Source: Phycisphaerales bacterium
GTDB lineage: Bacteria > Planctomycetota > Phycisphaerae > UBA1845
NCBI GenBank assembly: GCA_020852275.1
Contig: JADZBE010000033.1
Location: 124,001-188,000, forward strand
DNA: 64,000 nucleotides
Reading direction: 5' to 3'
The position numbers were made by a program, and so were the translations under genes. Of this stretch, positions 17,287 through 26,579 are shown one piece after another (positions within the stretch are counted from its first letter, which is position 1; the number at the start of each line of letters is the position of its first letter). The notes beneath the pieces are model-generated. The model was not told where the DNA came from and searched no databases. It worked only from the letters and a program-made list of their open reading frames with translations.

Positions 17287-18279
17287 ATGTCGTATCGACC
17301 GCTGGGACGATGCGGGACCCAGGTCAGCGCGCTGGGGCTGGGCGGGTGGACGACGTTTGGTGCGGCGGTGAAGGACAAGGCCGTCGTTCGGCGGATGATC
17401 CAAACCGCCTTCGACGCGGGCATCAACTTCTTCGACATCGCCGACGCCTATGCGGCGGGCGAGGCGGAGAAGGCCATGGGGCGCGTGCTGCGCGATCTGC
17501 CGCGGCACGAGCTGGTCATCTCGACGAAGCTGTATTTCCCCATGAGCAACGACGTCAACGACCGAGGCCTGTCGCGCAAGCACGTCATGGAATCTGCCGA
17601 GCGGAGCCTCAAGCGGATCGGGACGGACTACCTCGACGTTTACTTCTGCCACCGCTTCGACGATCAGACGCCGGTGGAGGAGACCGCGCGGGCGATGGAC
17701 GACCTCATCCACCAGGGCAAGGTGCTCTACTGGGGCACGAGCGAATGGACGGGCCGGCAGCTTGCGGAGGTGCACGCGCTGTGCCGGCGTGGAAACCTCT
17801 ACGCGCCCCAGGTCGAGCAGCCGCAACTGAGCATCGTCTACCGTCGCAAGTACCTGGAAGACGTGCAGCCCGCGCTGCGCGAGTTGGGCATGGGCGCGGT
17901 GGTGTGGAGCCCGCTGGCGTCGGGGCTGCTCACCGGCAAGTACGACAAGGGCGTACCGAAGGGCAGCCGGCTGGCGGGCATCGACTGGCTCAAGGAGAAG
18001 CTGTTCACGCCGGAAAACGTGGCGCGCAGCATGCAAGTGCAGGCACTGGCGGACCGGGTCGGCTGCACGCGAGCGCAGCTTTCGCTCGCCTGGGCGCTGG
18101 CGCAGGGCGGCGTGTCCAGCGTGATCCTCGGCGCGACCAAGCCCGCGCAGCTCAAGGAGAACCTCCAAGCGCTCGCGATCAACCTGCCCGAGGAGATCGC
18201 ACAGGAGATTGAAAAGATTGAGCCTGCCACCGGGAGTCATGAGCGAGGGAGCGGCGCTCCAACGAGCCGACTTGGGTGA
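17287..18279 (+). CDS. aldo/keto reductase
   Basis: The product has 330 residues from the ATG at 17287; an in-frame ATG at 17266 is possible. It is an NADPH-dependent oxidoreductase of the potassium-channel beta-subunit-like group. The N-terminus YRPLGRCGTQVSALGLGG is family-typical. The catalytic tetrad can be read as Asp in FFDIADAYA, Tyr in the same block, Lys in ISTKLYF and His in VYFCHRFD. The NADP-binding end has VSSVILGATKPAQLKENL. The natural substrate is not evident. It stands alone between repeats and the convergent Lon gene. Confidence 0.93.
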   Translation: MSYRPLGRCGTQVSALGLGGWTTFGAAVKDKAVVRRMIQTAFDAGINFFDIADAYAAGEAEKAMGRVLRDLPRHELVISTKLYFPMSNDVNDRGLSRKHVMESAERSLKRIGTDYLDVYFCHRFDDQTPVEETARAMDDLIHQGKVLYWGTSEWTGRQLAEVHALCRRGNLYAPQVEQPQLSIVYRRKYLEDVQPALRELGMGAVVWSPLASGLLTGKYDKGVPKGSRLAGIDWLKEKLFTPENVARSMQVQALADRVGCTRAQLSLAWALAQGGVSSVILGATKPAQLKENLQALAINLPEEIAQEIEKIEPATGSHERGSGAPTSRLG

Positions 18280-18523
18280 GAACCGTCCGGAGGGATGAGC
18301 TGCTCGTGGTCTTCCCATGGGCGGGAATCCGGGCGCGACGCGGAACGGCTGGCTGGGTTGCGAGGCCACTACCGTGCTTCGCTTCAGGCGACTTACGGTT
18401 CGCCGCATGAATCGACCTCAGCGCAGCCATGCCCGTCCCGCGGGTCCGTGCCGCCTTCTTGCAACTGCCGGCCAGGTCACTGGCGCGCGGTGCGAGGCTT
18501 CAGGGAATGCAGCAGGATTCGCG

Positions 18524-21031
18524 TCACTCCTCCAGCCTTTTCGGCGGGGAAGGGGGCTTTCGTTCCGCGGGCCTTGCATCAGACGACTCATCAGGCTGCG
18601 CCTCGAACTGCGGCGCGTTCTGCGACGCCTTGACCCAGTACTCATAAGCGCGTCCGACCGCCAGCCCGAGCAGGGTCGTGTCCGGATAGAAGCCCGAGTC
18701 GTCCGGCTCGCCGGCGCGGATGCCCGTCAGCAGCTCCAGCGCGCCGCGTACGTGGTCCACCGCGTAAACGTGGAATCTCCCTTCCCGACAGGCCTCGACG
18801 ACGTCCTCGCGCAGCATCAGGTCGCCCGCGTTGGCTTTCGGGATGATGACGCCCTGCGTGCCGCACAGTCCCAGATCGCGGCAGGCGTCGTAGAACCCCT
18901 CGATCTTTTCGTTGGTTGCGCCGACGGCGAGGATGTTGCCCACCTGGTCGATCGCTCCGGTCATCGCCAGATCTTGACGAAGTGGGACGTCGGTCAACGC
19001 GCTGAGCAGGCAGCACATCTCCGCGCCCGACGCGGAGTCTCCGTCGATGCCGCCGTAGCTCTGCTCGAAAGCGATGGATGCATGGAACGCCAGCGGGTGG
19101 TGCGTTCGCAGGAGGTGCCGCAGCAATCCGCCGAGAATGTAGAAGCCCTTGGTGTGAATCGCGCCGGACAGCTCGGCCTCGCGCTCGATGTTGATCACGC
19201 CCACCGAGCCGGGACCGATCGTGGCCGTGATGCGCGAGGGGAAGCCGTAGGTGAGGGGACCGGCTTGCAGCACGGCCAGCCCGTTGACCTGTCCGACTGC
19301 GCGTCCGGTGGCGGCGATCTTGATCGTCCCGTCGGCGATGTACTCGCGGAACTGGCGGGAAGGCAGGTCGGCGCGGCGCTTGGTGCGCGCCACGGCCTGC
19401 CGCACGTCGCTGCCGCGGACCTGCTTCGACCCTTCGCGCCCGGCGATGAAGGCCGCCTCGCGCGCCAGGTCCGCCAGACGCCCGAACCGCGCGGTGAGCT
19501 TCTCACGGCGACCGGCGATGCGCGCGCCGTGCTCGACGAGGGCGGCCACGGCTTCATTCGTGAACGGAGCGAGGTTCTCTTCCTGGGCGATGCGCGAGAG
19601 CACGCGTCCGTACTGAAGGACGTTCTCGGGCGTGCGCGGGATCATGCTGTCGAAATCGGCGAGCACCTTGAAGAGGTAGGGGAAGTCCGCGTCCTCGCTG
19701 TCCAGCAGGTAGTGGATCTCCATGTCGCCCAGCAGCACGACCTTCACGTTGACGTCGATCGGCTCGGGCTGAAGCGTCGGCCCCCACCACGGCAGCGACA
19801 ACTGCGGCGGCACGATCTCCAGCCGCCCGGTCTTGAGCGTGCGCACCAGCACCCGCCACGCGCCGGGCTCCGTGAGCACGTCGCGCGCGTCGAGCACGAG
19901 GAATCCGCCGTCCGCGCGAAGGATGGCGCCGGGACGGATCAGCGTGTGGTCGCTGCGCCCCATGCCGTCGCGCTCGAAGCGGCGCTCGACCGACCCGAGC
20001 AGATTGGTCATCGTCGGCGTGCATTCGACGATGATGGGACAGCCCTCGCCTTCGCCGCGCGAAATCAGCACGTTTACGCGATACCGCCGCGTGTAGTCGT
20101 CCTCGTCTTTCTCGGCGGCGCTGTGCTTGGCCGCGTCCTCGATCAGCTCCGCGAGGAACACGGCGACGCTGCCATCCTGAAACTGCGCGCGGATGCGCGA
20201 GGTGAACGTAGCGAGGATGGTGCGGACTTCCTGCTCGCCCAACTCCTTGATCTCCTCCCCATGGCGCGAGCGGATGGCGTTGACCTCCTCCATGACGGCG
20301 CGGAGCTGCTCCTGATGATCTTCCTGCTTGCGGCGGAACTCCGCGGCCTCGTCATCCGTGATCCGCCCGCTGTGACGCAGCTCCTGCCACTGCTCCGGCG
20401 TCAGAGCCTGTCCTTCCACGATGGGGAAGAGGGCGGCCTGCGCGACGGGACCGACCATGACCGTCACCAGCGCCAGTCCGCCGGCCCGCAAGGTTGCCTC
20501 AAACGGCGCGACGACGGCCTCGACTTCCTTCTGCGCCTGCTTTTCGCGCGCGGTTTTCTTCGAGAGGAACGCTTCGCTGCGCAGCGCGGCGGGCAGGTCG
20601 TCGCGGATGAAGTTGGCCAGCTCGTCGATGGCGCGGCGGAAGGCGGGCGCCTGGTCGCGCTTCAGCGTGATGAGTCTGGGGCTTTCAGGCTGGGCGAAGT
20701 TGTGTACATAGCAGCGATCGCGCGACGGCGGGCAGCTCGGACGGATGGTCTCCAGCATCCGCCGGATCAGCGTGAGCCGGCCCGTGCCCGTCAGGCCGCG
20801 AACGAAAATGTTCTGCCCCGGCGCCTGCACCTCCAGCCCGAACGCCAGCGACTCCACGGCCGAGTCCTGACCCACGATTCCCTCGACCGGCGCCAGCTCC
20901 GCCGTGGAAGCGAAGGGCAGAGAGGCCGGATCGCAGCGCCAGCGCAACTGCTCGGGCGGCACGGCGGCGATCGGCGGCGCAGCGGCCAGTTCGATGATCT
21001 GCATGTCCCCGTCCGGCGGTCGATCGGTCAT
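18524..21031 (-). CDS. Lon-family ATP-dependent protease (LonB-like, AAA_32 type)
   Basis: The product has 835 residues from the ATG at 21031 (GGAG site upstream); a longer open frame reaches 21130. An N-terminal AAA region has a P-loop variant FVRGLTGTGRLTLI (about residues 74-87) in which Arg replaces the usual Lys, a feature of the AAA_32 group. A long insertion with coiled-coil character follows, then the second half of the ATPase with ADGGFLVLDARDVL. The C-terminal Lon protease domain has the nucleophile in GDSASGAEM and the catalytic Lys in NEKIEGF, giving the Ser-Lys dyad. It degrades misfolded or regulatory proteins in the cytoplasm; the targets are unknown. No regulator is adjacent. 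Confidence 0.9.
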   Translation of the reverse strand: MTDRPPDGDMQIIELAAAPPIAAVPPEQLRWRCDPASLPFASTAELAPVEGIVGQDSAVESLAFGLEVQAPGQNIFVRGLTGTGRLTLIRRMLETIRPSCPPSRDRCYVHNFAQPESPRLITLKRDQAPAFRRAIDELANFIRDDLPAALRSEAFLSKKTAREKQAQKEVEAVVAPFEATLRAGGLALVTVMVGPVAQAALFPIVEGQALTPEQWQELRHSGRITDDEAAEFRRKQEDHQEQLRAVMEEVNAIRSRHGEEIKELGEQEVRTILATFTSRIRAQFQDGSVAVFLAELIEDAAKHSAAEKDEDDYTRRYRVNVLISRGEGEGCPIIVECTPTMTNLLGSVERRFERDGMGRSDHTLIRPGAILRADGGFLVLDARDVLTEPGAWRVLVRTLKTGRLEIVPPQLSLPWWGPTLQPEPIDVNVKVVLLGDMEIHYLLDSEDADFPYLFKVLADFDSMIPRTPENVLQYGRVLSRIAQEENLAPFTNEAVAALVEHGARIAGRREKLTARFGRLADLAREAAFIAGREGSKQVRGSDVRQAVARTKRRADLPSRQFREYIADGTIKIAATGRAVGQVNGLAVLQAGPLTYGFPSRITATIGPGSVGVINIEREAELSGAIHTKGFYILGGLLRHLLRTHHPLAFHASIAFEQSYGGIDGDSASGAEMCCLLSALTDVPLRQDLAMTGAIDQVGNILAVGATNEKIEGFYDACRDLGLCGTQGVIIPKANAGDLMLREDVVEACREGRFHVYAVDHVRGALELLTGIRAGEPDDSGFYPDTTLLGLAVGRAYEYWVKASQNAPQFEAQPDESSDARPAERKPPSPPKRLEE

Positions 21032-21528
21032 GGGCGCGGCTCCAAGGGAAGCAGGCGCGTCGAGGTGGTCCCGCCGGGCCTTCCCAGCGGGAAGCTTATC
21101 GAGGTGGAGGGGGATGAGAAGCCGTCTCACGCTTGGGCGGGTTCCTTCGTCAGGGTCGCCACGTCCGTGCGTCGCGTCAATGAGGCCGGGTGAACAGAGC
21201 CGCGACCGTGAGGGAGCGCAGGACGCTGCCTGAGATGCGGGGGCAGGCGCCTGCTGACGCGCGCGGGCAGGGAGGCACGGTCTGACGTACTCGCCACGCC
21301 GTGGCGGGGGAGCAACCGGCGATCGCTTGTGCGAACCACGCGCTGCTGCTGCGGACCCGTGTTTCCCCCATTAGCCGCGTGCCGCCGAAGACGCCTGGAT
21401 GACGCCTGTGAGATCAATGTCGAAATCGAGGATGGACCGCATCTATTCCGCAGGAATTGCCGATATCCCCAGGGCGCGCGGGCTTCGCAAGCTCGACCGC
21501 TGCAACTGAGGACCGTATCCCTCGACGC
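21032..21528. other. 497-bp divergent intergenic region
   Basis: It separates the Lon gene (minus) from the Tat-DUF362 gene (plus), so promoters for both should be here, but none stands out. It carries one copy of the GAGCCGCGACCGTGAGGGAG repeat at 21197-21218. No gene is supported. Confidence 0.5.
21197..21218. repeat. dispersed repeat, GAGCCGCGACCGTGAGGGAG type
   Basis: It matches 62429-62454 except one base and is the reverse complement of 6223-6248. Confidence 0.6.
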
Positions 21529-22677
21529 ATGAGCACTTCCAGGAACATCGCCAACATCACGCAGCCCGGGGCAGCGGTCGAGACCGTGCGCTCGGCGGAA
21601 CCTCGCGCGCCCATCTCCAGCAGTCCCTGTCACCCGGATCGGCGGGGCTTTCTGATCTCCACGGCGACGCTGCTGGCGGGTGCGGCGCGCGCCTCGATCG
21701 AAGATGAAAAGCACGGCAAGTCACACGAGCCGGCCCAAGCCACCCCGCACGCGCCGACCCACGCCGAGCCGCACGCGCCGTCGCGCGACGAACCGCCCAC
21801 GCTCGATCCGCGCACGCCTCGGCCTCGCGTAGTCCGCTGGGCATCCCGTCGCCTGAACACGCCTTCAGGCATTCGCGAGGATGTCGTGACTGAGGGCATC
21901 CACGAATCACTCACCGCGCTCACCGGCACTGGGTCCACCGACGCAGCCTGGGCGGCGTTGCTGAAGCCCGACGACGTGGTGGGCATCAAGTTCAACCGCT
22001 CGGGGCAGGCCGTGCTCGGCACGACGCCGGCCATGGCGCGCGCGCTGGTGGGTTCTCTTCGCTCGGCCGGCTGGTCGCCTTCGCACCTCGTGCTGATCGA
22101 GGCGCCGGAAGGCATCGCGGAGGAGCTGGGGACGCTTCGCGCGCGCGCGGGTTTCGAGGCGGAGGAAACGGACTTTGGCAGCGGCAAGGATCAATTCTCC
22201 GCGGTGCTCAAGCAAGTCACGGCCATCATCAATGTGCCATTCCTCAAAACTCATAACATCGCGGGAATGACGTGCGGCATGAAAAACCTCGCCTATGGGC
22301 TGGTTCGCCGCCCCGGCCGCCTGCACGCCAACCATTGCTGTCCGTTCATCACGGATATTTACCAGTCGCTTGCCGCGCGCGTGCGGATCGCCCTGACGCT
22401 GGTGGACGCGGCTCGCATCACCTTCGCCGACGGTCCACTCGTGAAACCGGAGTACGTGGACGACGCGGGGGTTTTCATTCTCGGCATGGATCCGGTGGCG
22501 GTGGATACCCTGGGCTTGTCCTCCTTGAGTGAGGTTCGCAAGAGCAGGGGGCTGCCCGAGCTTGACGCAGGCGCGGGCGATGTTCCATACCTCCATGAGG
22601 CCCATCGCAAGGGTCTGGGCGTGGCCGTGCCTCTGGGAATCGACGTGCGCGAGCTGGGAGAGGCCGCACCCGAGTGA
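21529..22677 (+). CDS. Tat-exported DUF362 domain-containing protein
   Basis: The product has 382 residues. The signal has the twin-arginine pattern DRRGFLISTATLLAGAA near residues 38-54, after a long Ser/Pro-rich N-tail. A His/Pro/Glu-rich spacer with repeated PHAP and EPP-like words follows (about residues 65-100). The DUF362 core has DDVVGIKFNRSG, IINVPFLKTHNIAGMTCGMKN and FILGMDPVAVDTLGL, as in exported DUF362 proteins of planctomycetes. No ferredoxin-type Cys motif is present. Function is unknown. A second DUF362 protein without a signal is encoded at 3439-4980. The start at 21529 was chosen because the Tat signal is complete from there. Confidence 0.85.
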   Translation: MSTSRNIANITQPGAAVETVRSAEPRAPISSSPCHPDRRGFLISTATLLAGAARASIEDEKHGKSHEPAQATPHAPTHAEPHAPSRDEPPTLDPRTPRPRVVRWASRRLNTPSGIREDVVTEGIHESLTALTGTGSTDAAWAALLKPDDVVGIKFNRSGQAVLGTTPAMARALVGSLRSAGWSPSHLVLIEAPEGIAEELGTLRARAGFEAEETDFGSGKDQFSAVLKQVTAIINVPFLKTHNIAGMTCGMKNLAYGLVRRPGRLHANHCCPFITDIYQSLAARVRIALTLVDAARITFADGPLVKPEYVDDAGVFILGMDPVAVDTLGLSSLSEVRKSRGLPELDAGAGDVPYLHEAHRKGLGVAVPLGIDVRELGEAAPE

Positions 22678-23016
22678 GCCGGCGCGACGCCGCCCCTTGT
22701 GCGCTGCGGACGCCCGCGCGGGGATGAAGCGGGGGGCGGTGCAGGGATCGAGCGGACGCTGGTTTGGGATCCGGCTCACTCGGCGTTGGCGAACCGGCAG
22801 GCGCCGTCCTGGGGCTCAGCCCGGCTCGGCATTGGGGATCGAGCGGACGAGGCTGAGCGAATCAGGCCGCCCCTTCCAGGGCAAACTCGGCCGTCGAATG
22901 CGGCTCGAAACTGATTGCCAAGATCAGTGGCCACGCCCCACGGTCCCTGTGGACGCGCTCCCGGTGTATGCACGAAGTCCGCTCGACGACCTTTCAATCG
23001 CTCCGGCTCGAACGCT
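22678..23016. other. 339-bp convergent intergenic region
   Basis: It lies between the ends of the DUF362 gene and the secreted Ada-like-domain gene. A 15-bp direct repeat, GGGATCGAGCGGACG, is at 22744-22758 and 22835-22849. No terminator-type hairpin with a T run was seen, and no gene is supported. Confidence 0.45.
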
Positions 23017-24303
23017 TCAATCCTTCGGTTCGCAGGTCGAGCAAGGTTCACGGCCGGCGGTCACGGCGGCGGCGGCGCTGGCGAAGGTGACGCGGTTGTC
23101 TTCCTTGATGCTCTCGGCCCAGCGGCACGTGGGGCGGTGGAATTTCTTCGAGTTCTTGCTCCCGATGAACACCGTCGCGGCCGGGGCGGGAGCCGGTTTC
23201 GACGTACTGCCGGCAGGAGCGCCAACCGCACCGGACGAGGCCGGCGGCAATGCGGCGGATCCCTCGGACTTCGGCGGCGCGGGTGGGGACTTGGACTTGT
23301 CGCCTTTCGATGCGGTGGCGAGGGTCGAGACCGCGGCATCGCCGTTCGCCGCGGCCGCGCATTGGACGAGCAGCGCCGCCGAAAAGCATGCCGCCGCGTC
23401 CAGCCGCGCGGTCACGAGGGGCAGGCATCGTCCGTCCAGTTCCGTCAAGAAAGGCTCGGCGATGGCGACGAACGCCTCCCCATCGCGAAGCCCCCAGCGC
23501 TCGACGAGCAAGCGATCCGCCTCCAGAAGCGCATCCAAGGCGGCGGACGCGCGGATCATCTCGTGCAGCGCGTCGTCCACGACGCTCTCCGTCGGCGAAC
23601 AGATCCGCTGCGAGTCGGCAAGGGCGACCGTCAGCAAGGCCCGGTGACGGCGGATCAGCGCGTCCTGCGTCCGCCCCCGCGCGTTCGCGCAGTCCACGAA
23701 CGGTTCCGCCGGCGCTCCCTCCGGAAGGACAAACTGCGACGCGGTGGGACCGAGGTGCTGGGTGGTCGTGTTGAACGGCAGGCCCGCATCGACGGCCAGG
23801 TGAACGACGGCGCCCGCCAGTCGCGCGGTCTCCGGTTCGTTGCGTCCGCGGATGGCGGCGGTGAGCGCCTCGCACTGCTCCGCCAAAGCCCACGGAAGCC
23901 GCCCGCCTTCGCGTTGACCGTGCTCGGTCAGCAGTTTCTCCGCCGGCTGAGCCTCATGCGGAAACGCGCGAGCCGCCTTGAGCCGGGCCGCCGCCGCAGG
24001 CTCGGTGCAAGCGGCGTCGAGCATCAGGTAGTGCGACTCCGCGCGCGTGAGCACGGGCGAAGGGGCAAACCGGCCCGCGCCGCCGCCCGTCGCGCATGTG
24101 AGGATCGCCTGCCGATGCGGTTCGTAGATGGAACGGTACTGAACGGGTACGCGGTCCAGCGCCGCGGTGAGCACCAGCTCATAAACGGCGGGCGATTCCG
24201 AAGGCGGCGAGGCGACTCGCGCAAGGGCCGCCCGAGGCGCGCCGAACGCCGCCGCCATGAGAAGCACGACAGACCGCAGACCGCAGCGAAATACGGTGCG
24301 CAT
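23017..24303 (-). CDS. secreted protein with C-terminal Ada-like Cys domain
   Basis: The product has 428 residues with a signal peptide (CGLRSVVLLMAAAFGAP). The middle is helical; YEPHRQAILTCATGG and VVHLAVDAGLPFNTTT faintly resemble zinc-dependent phospholipase C / S1-P1-type folds, but metal ligands are incomplete. An Ala/Pro/Ser-rich linker leads to the last 50 residues: FIGSKNSKKFHRPTCRWAE, then GREPCSTCEP. This is the small Cys module related to the Ada metal-binding domain, found attached to secreted nucleases and phospholipases. Only three Cys are visible in the module. It starts 42 bp after etfA on the same strand and could be read through from it. Function is unknown. Confidence 0.7.
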   Translation of the reverse strand: MRTVFRCGLRSVVLLMAAAFGAPRAALARVASPPSESPAVYELVLTAALDRVPVQYRSIYEPHRQAILTCATGGGAGRFAPSPVLTRAESHYLMLDAACTEPAAAARLKAARAFPHEAQPAEKLLTEHGQREGGRLPWALAEQCEALTAAIRGRNEPETARLAGAVVHLAVDAGLPFNTTTQHLGPTASQFVLPEGAPAEPFVDCANARGRTQDALIRRHRALLTVALADSQRICSPTESVVDDALHEMIRASAALDALLEADRLLVERWGLRDGEAFVAIAEPFLTELDGRCLPLVTARLDAAACFSAALLVQCAAAANGDAAVSTLATASKGDKSKSPPAPPKSEGSAALPPASSGAVGAPAGSTSKPAPAPAATVFIGSKNSKKFHRPTCRWAESIKEDNRVTFASAAAAVTAGREPCSTCEPKD

Positions 24304-24345
24304 CGGGACCGATCCTTGCCGTTTCGCCGCCGCGCGGGCGTCCGT

Positions 24346-25338
24346 TCAATGCGCGTGCAGCTTCTTGACCTCTTCGGTAATCAGGGGAACCAGGGCGAAC
24401 AGGTCCGCGACGCAGCCGTACGTCGCCACCTTGAAGATCGGCGCTTCCTTCTTCGTGTTCACGGCGACGATGACCTTGCTGCCGCGCATGCCCGCCAGGT
24501 GCTGAATCGCCCCGTCGATGCCGCACGCGATGTACAGCTTGGGCGTGACCACCTTGCCGGTCAGACCGACCTGCCGCGAGTGCGGCTGATACCCCGCGTC
24601 GCACGCGGCGCGCGAAGCGCCGACGGCGCCGTCCAGCGCGGCCGCCAGCGGGAAGATAACCTTCTGGAAACCCTCCTCGTTTTTCAAGGCGCGTCCGCCG
24701 GCGACGATGGCGTCCGCCTCGGTGACGTCCTTGATGCCCGAACTGGTCTGCACGACCTGCTTGACGACCACGCGCGTGTCCGCGGGAGAAAAGTTGACCG
24801 GAACCGCTTGAACCGGCGCGGACGCGCCGGACTGCGGCGCCGGAGCGGAGAAGACATTCGCCCGCACGGTGGCCACCTGAAGGCGCGAACTGGAAAGCCG
24901 GAACGCCGCCGTCACCTTCCCCGCGTACAACGTCTTCGACGCGATCAGGTCTTCGCCGTCCGGCACCAGCTCCGTGCAGTCGATCGCCAGCGCCCCGCGC
25001 TTCCGCGCCGCCGTCCGCGCCGCCCAGTCTCGACCCATAAACGACGTCGCAAACAGCACCCCCTTCGGCTGGGCCTCGTCGATCACCGCGCACGCCGCGG
25101 CGGCATACGCGCCCGCGCGATAGAACTTAAGCTCGGGATGCTCGACCGTGTAAATCGTCTGCGGCTGGTAGGCGCCCACCGCCCCCGTTAACGCGCTGAC
25201 CGCGTCCCCCACGAGGCAGGCGACCACCTGCCCGCCCAACGCCTGCGCCAACTTCCGCGCAGGTGTAAAAAGCTGATAGGAAGCCGGGAGAATCCGCCCC
25301 TCCCGCTGCTCCAGCATGACGAGGATGTTCTTGCTCAT
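24346..25338 (-). CDS. etfA: electron transfer flavoprotein subunit alpha
   Basis: The product has 330 residues, near the usual 310-330. The N-terminal domain begins MSKNILVMLEQREG, and the C-terminal FAD-binding domain includes ALKNEEGFQKVIFPLA, LTGKVVTPKLYIACG and IDGAIQHLAGMRGSKVIV, the hallmark of ETF-alpha. With EtfB it carries electrons from dehydrogenases to a membrane ETF:quinone oxidoreductase or, in bifurcating forms, to ferredoxin. It follows etfB with a gap of 47 bp. No acyl-CoA dehydrogenase or ETF-QO is within the window, so the electron donor is not shown. An in-frame extension to 25389 is open but lacks similarity. Confidence 0.95.
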   Translation of the reverse strand: MSKNILVMLEQREGRILPASYQLFTPARKLAQALGGQVVACLVGDAVSALTGAVGAYQPQTIYTVEHPELKFYRAGAYAAAACAVIDEAQPKGVLFATSFMGRDWAARTAARKRGALAIDCTELVPDGEDLIASKTLYAGKVTAAFRLSSSRLQVATVRANVFSAPAPQSGASAPVQAVPVNFSPADTRVVVKQVVQTSSGIKDVTEADAIVAGGRALKNEEGFQKVIFPLAAALDGAVGASRAACDAGYQPHSRQVGLTGKVVTPKLYIACGIDGAIQHLAGMRGSKVIVAVNTKKEAPIFKVATYGCVADLFALVPLITEEVKKLHAH

Positions 25339-25385
25339 CGTGAACCCTGAATCATCGAGCCAACGCCGCAGCGCCGGGTCTCTTC

Positions 25386-26177
25386 TCAAACCACCTTCGC
25401 CTCTTCCCGCAGGAGGCGCACCAGTTCCTTTGCCATCGCCGCCGGCTCGCCTTCGATGAACTTGCAGTCCGGCCGGGGCGCCGGCGGCGTGAGCCGATCC
25501 ACATGCGTGCCGGCGCTGCCCGCCTCCTCGCCGGGAATGTCCGCGGCGGTGAACACTTTGAGCGGCTTCTTCTTCGCTTTCATCAGATTCGGCAGCGACG
25601 GATACCGCGCTTCGACCAGGCCCTTGTCGATCGTGAGCACCACCGGCAGCTCGCCTTCCAGCACCTCTTCCGCGCCTTCAATGCGCCGCCGCGCCGTGAA
25701 CCGCCGGCCGCCGTCGGTCAGCTCAAAGCCCTGCACGGCCGCCACGTGCGGCAGGTCTAGAAACTCCGCCAGCGCCGCCCCGGTCGCGCCGCTGTCGAGG
25801 TCGATGTTCTGCTTCCCGCACACCACGAGGTCGAACGTCTCGCCCTCCTTGCGCACCGCCTGCGCCATCAGATAGGCCGTGAACAGCTCGTTCGATGAGG
25901 CGAACTTGGCATCGTTCAGGTGCAGCGCCCGGTCCGCCCCCATCGCCAGCGCCGTGCGCAGCGCCTCGCCGGCCTTGTCGTCTCCCACGGTGATCGCCAC
26001 GATCTCGCTGACCGGGTTGCCTTTTTCGCGCAACTGCACGGCCAGCTCCACGCCGAACTCGTCAAAAGGATCGACGACCAGCTTGACGCCCGCCGACTCG
26101 ATGTCCTTGCCATCCGCGCGAACCTTAACCGTCGCATTGGAATCCGGCACCTGCTTGACGACGCAGAGAATCTTCAC
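25386..26177 (-). CDS. etfB: electron transfer flavoprotein subunit beta
   Basis: The product has 263 residues. It starts MKILCVVKQVPDSNATVKV, typical for EtfB, then VVDPFDEFGVELAVQLREK (the family reads NPFDEFAVEEAL), CGKQNIDLDSGATGAALAE and a Pro-rich end. It binds AMP or a second FAD and docks with EtfA. CGKQNID is like the strand that in some bifurcating ETFs binds the extra FAD, but I cannot decide between types. It is the first gene of the etfBA unit; its promoter must lie in the 402-bp gap shared with pheS. Confidence 0.95.
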   Translation of the reverse strand: MKILCVVKQVPDSNATVKVRADGKDIESAGVKLVVDPFDEFGVELAVQLREKGNPVSEIVAITVGDDKAGEALRTALAMGADRALHLNDAKFASSNELFTAYLMAQAVRKEGETFDLVVCGKQNIDLDSGATGAALAEFLDLPHVAAVQGFELTDGGRRFTARRRIEGAEEVLEGELPVVLTIDKGLVEARYPSLPNLMKAKKKPLKVFTAADIPGEEAGSAGTHVDRLTPPAPRPDCKFIEGEPAAMAKELVRLLREEAKVV

Positions 26178-26579
26178 GCTAACCCCTCAAGCTTTCTCAT
26201 GGGTCGAATCACGCGGCCAACACGCTGGGCGGTCGGCCACGATGGACAAGAGCACCGTTGCGCCCGCCACGCCTCAAGACGCCTGTCAGCGCCGGGCATG
26301 ATAATGACCCTGCAAGTTCAAGGCCAGACGCAGGGCCAGCGCACTTTGACTGCGGACATGCGTAACCGTGTCTGCCTGACCGGCCGGCCCAGGGTCGGCA
26401 TGACCTCGCATCGCGGGCCGGCTACACCTCGCGCACCGCTTGAAACCGGCGCATCTCAAACCTAAGCTGGCCTGCGATCACGCGCGCAGGGGCTGGATGC
26501 CGGCGCAGGGGCGGGCTGCCGGCGCACGGGTTGGATCCCGGCGCCCTGGCCCCTTTCGCGGTCGAAGGTGGAGCCTTGC
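26178..26579. other. 402-bp divergent region between etfB and pheS
   Basis: No gene, repeat of the known families, or clear sigma-70 box was seen. Promoters for both directions are expected here. Confidence 0.45.

Noticed and set aside
18317-21193. Long open frame antisense to the Lon-family gene
   Set aside because: No domain; its composition is typical of a shadow frame, while the opposite strand has a complete protease with catalytic motifs.
22915-25191. Long plus-strand frame over the Ada-like-domain gene and etfA
   Set aside because: It covers two well-supported genes in antisense and has Arg-rich, domain-free translation.
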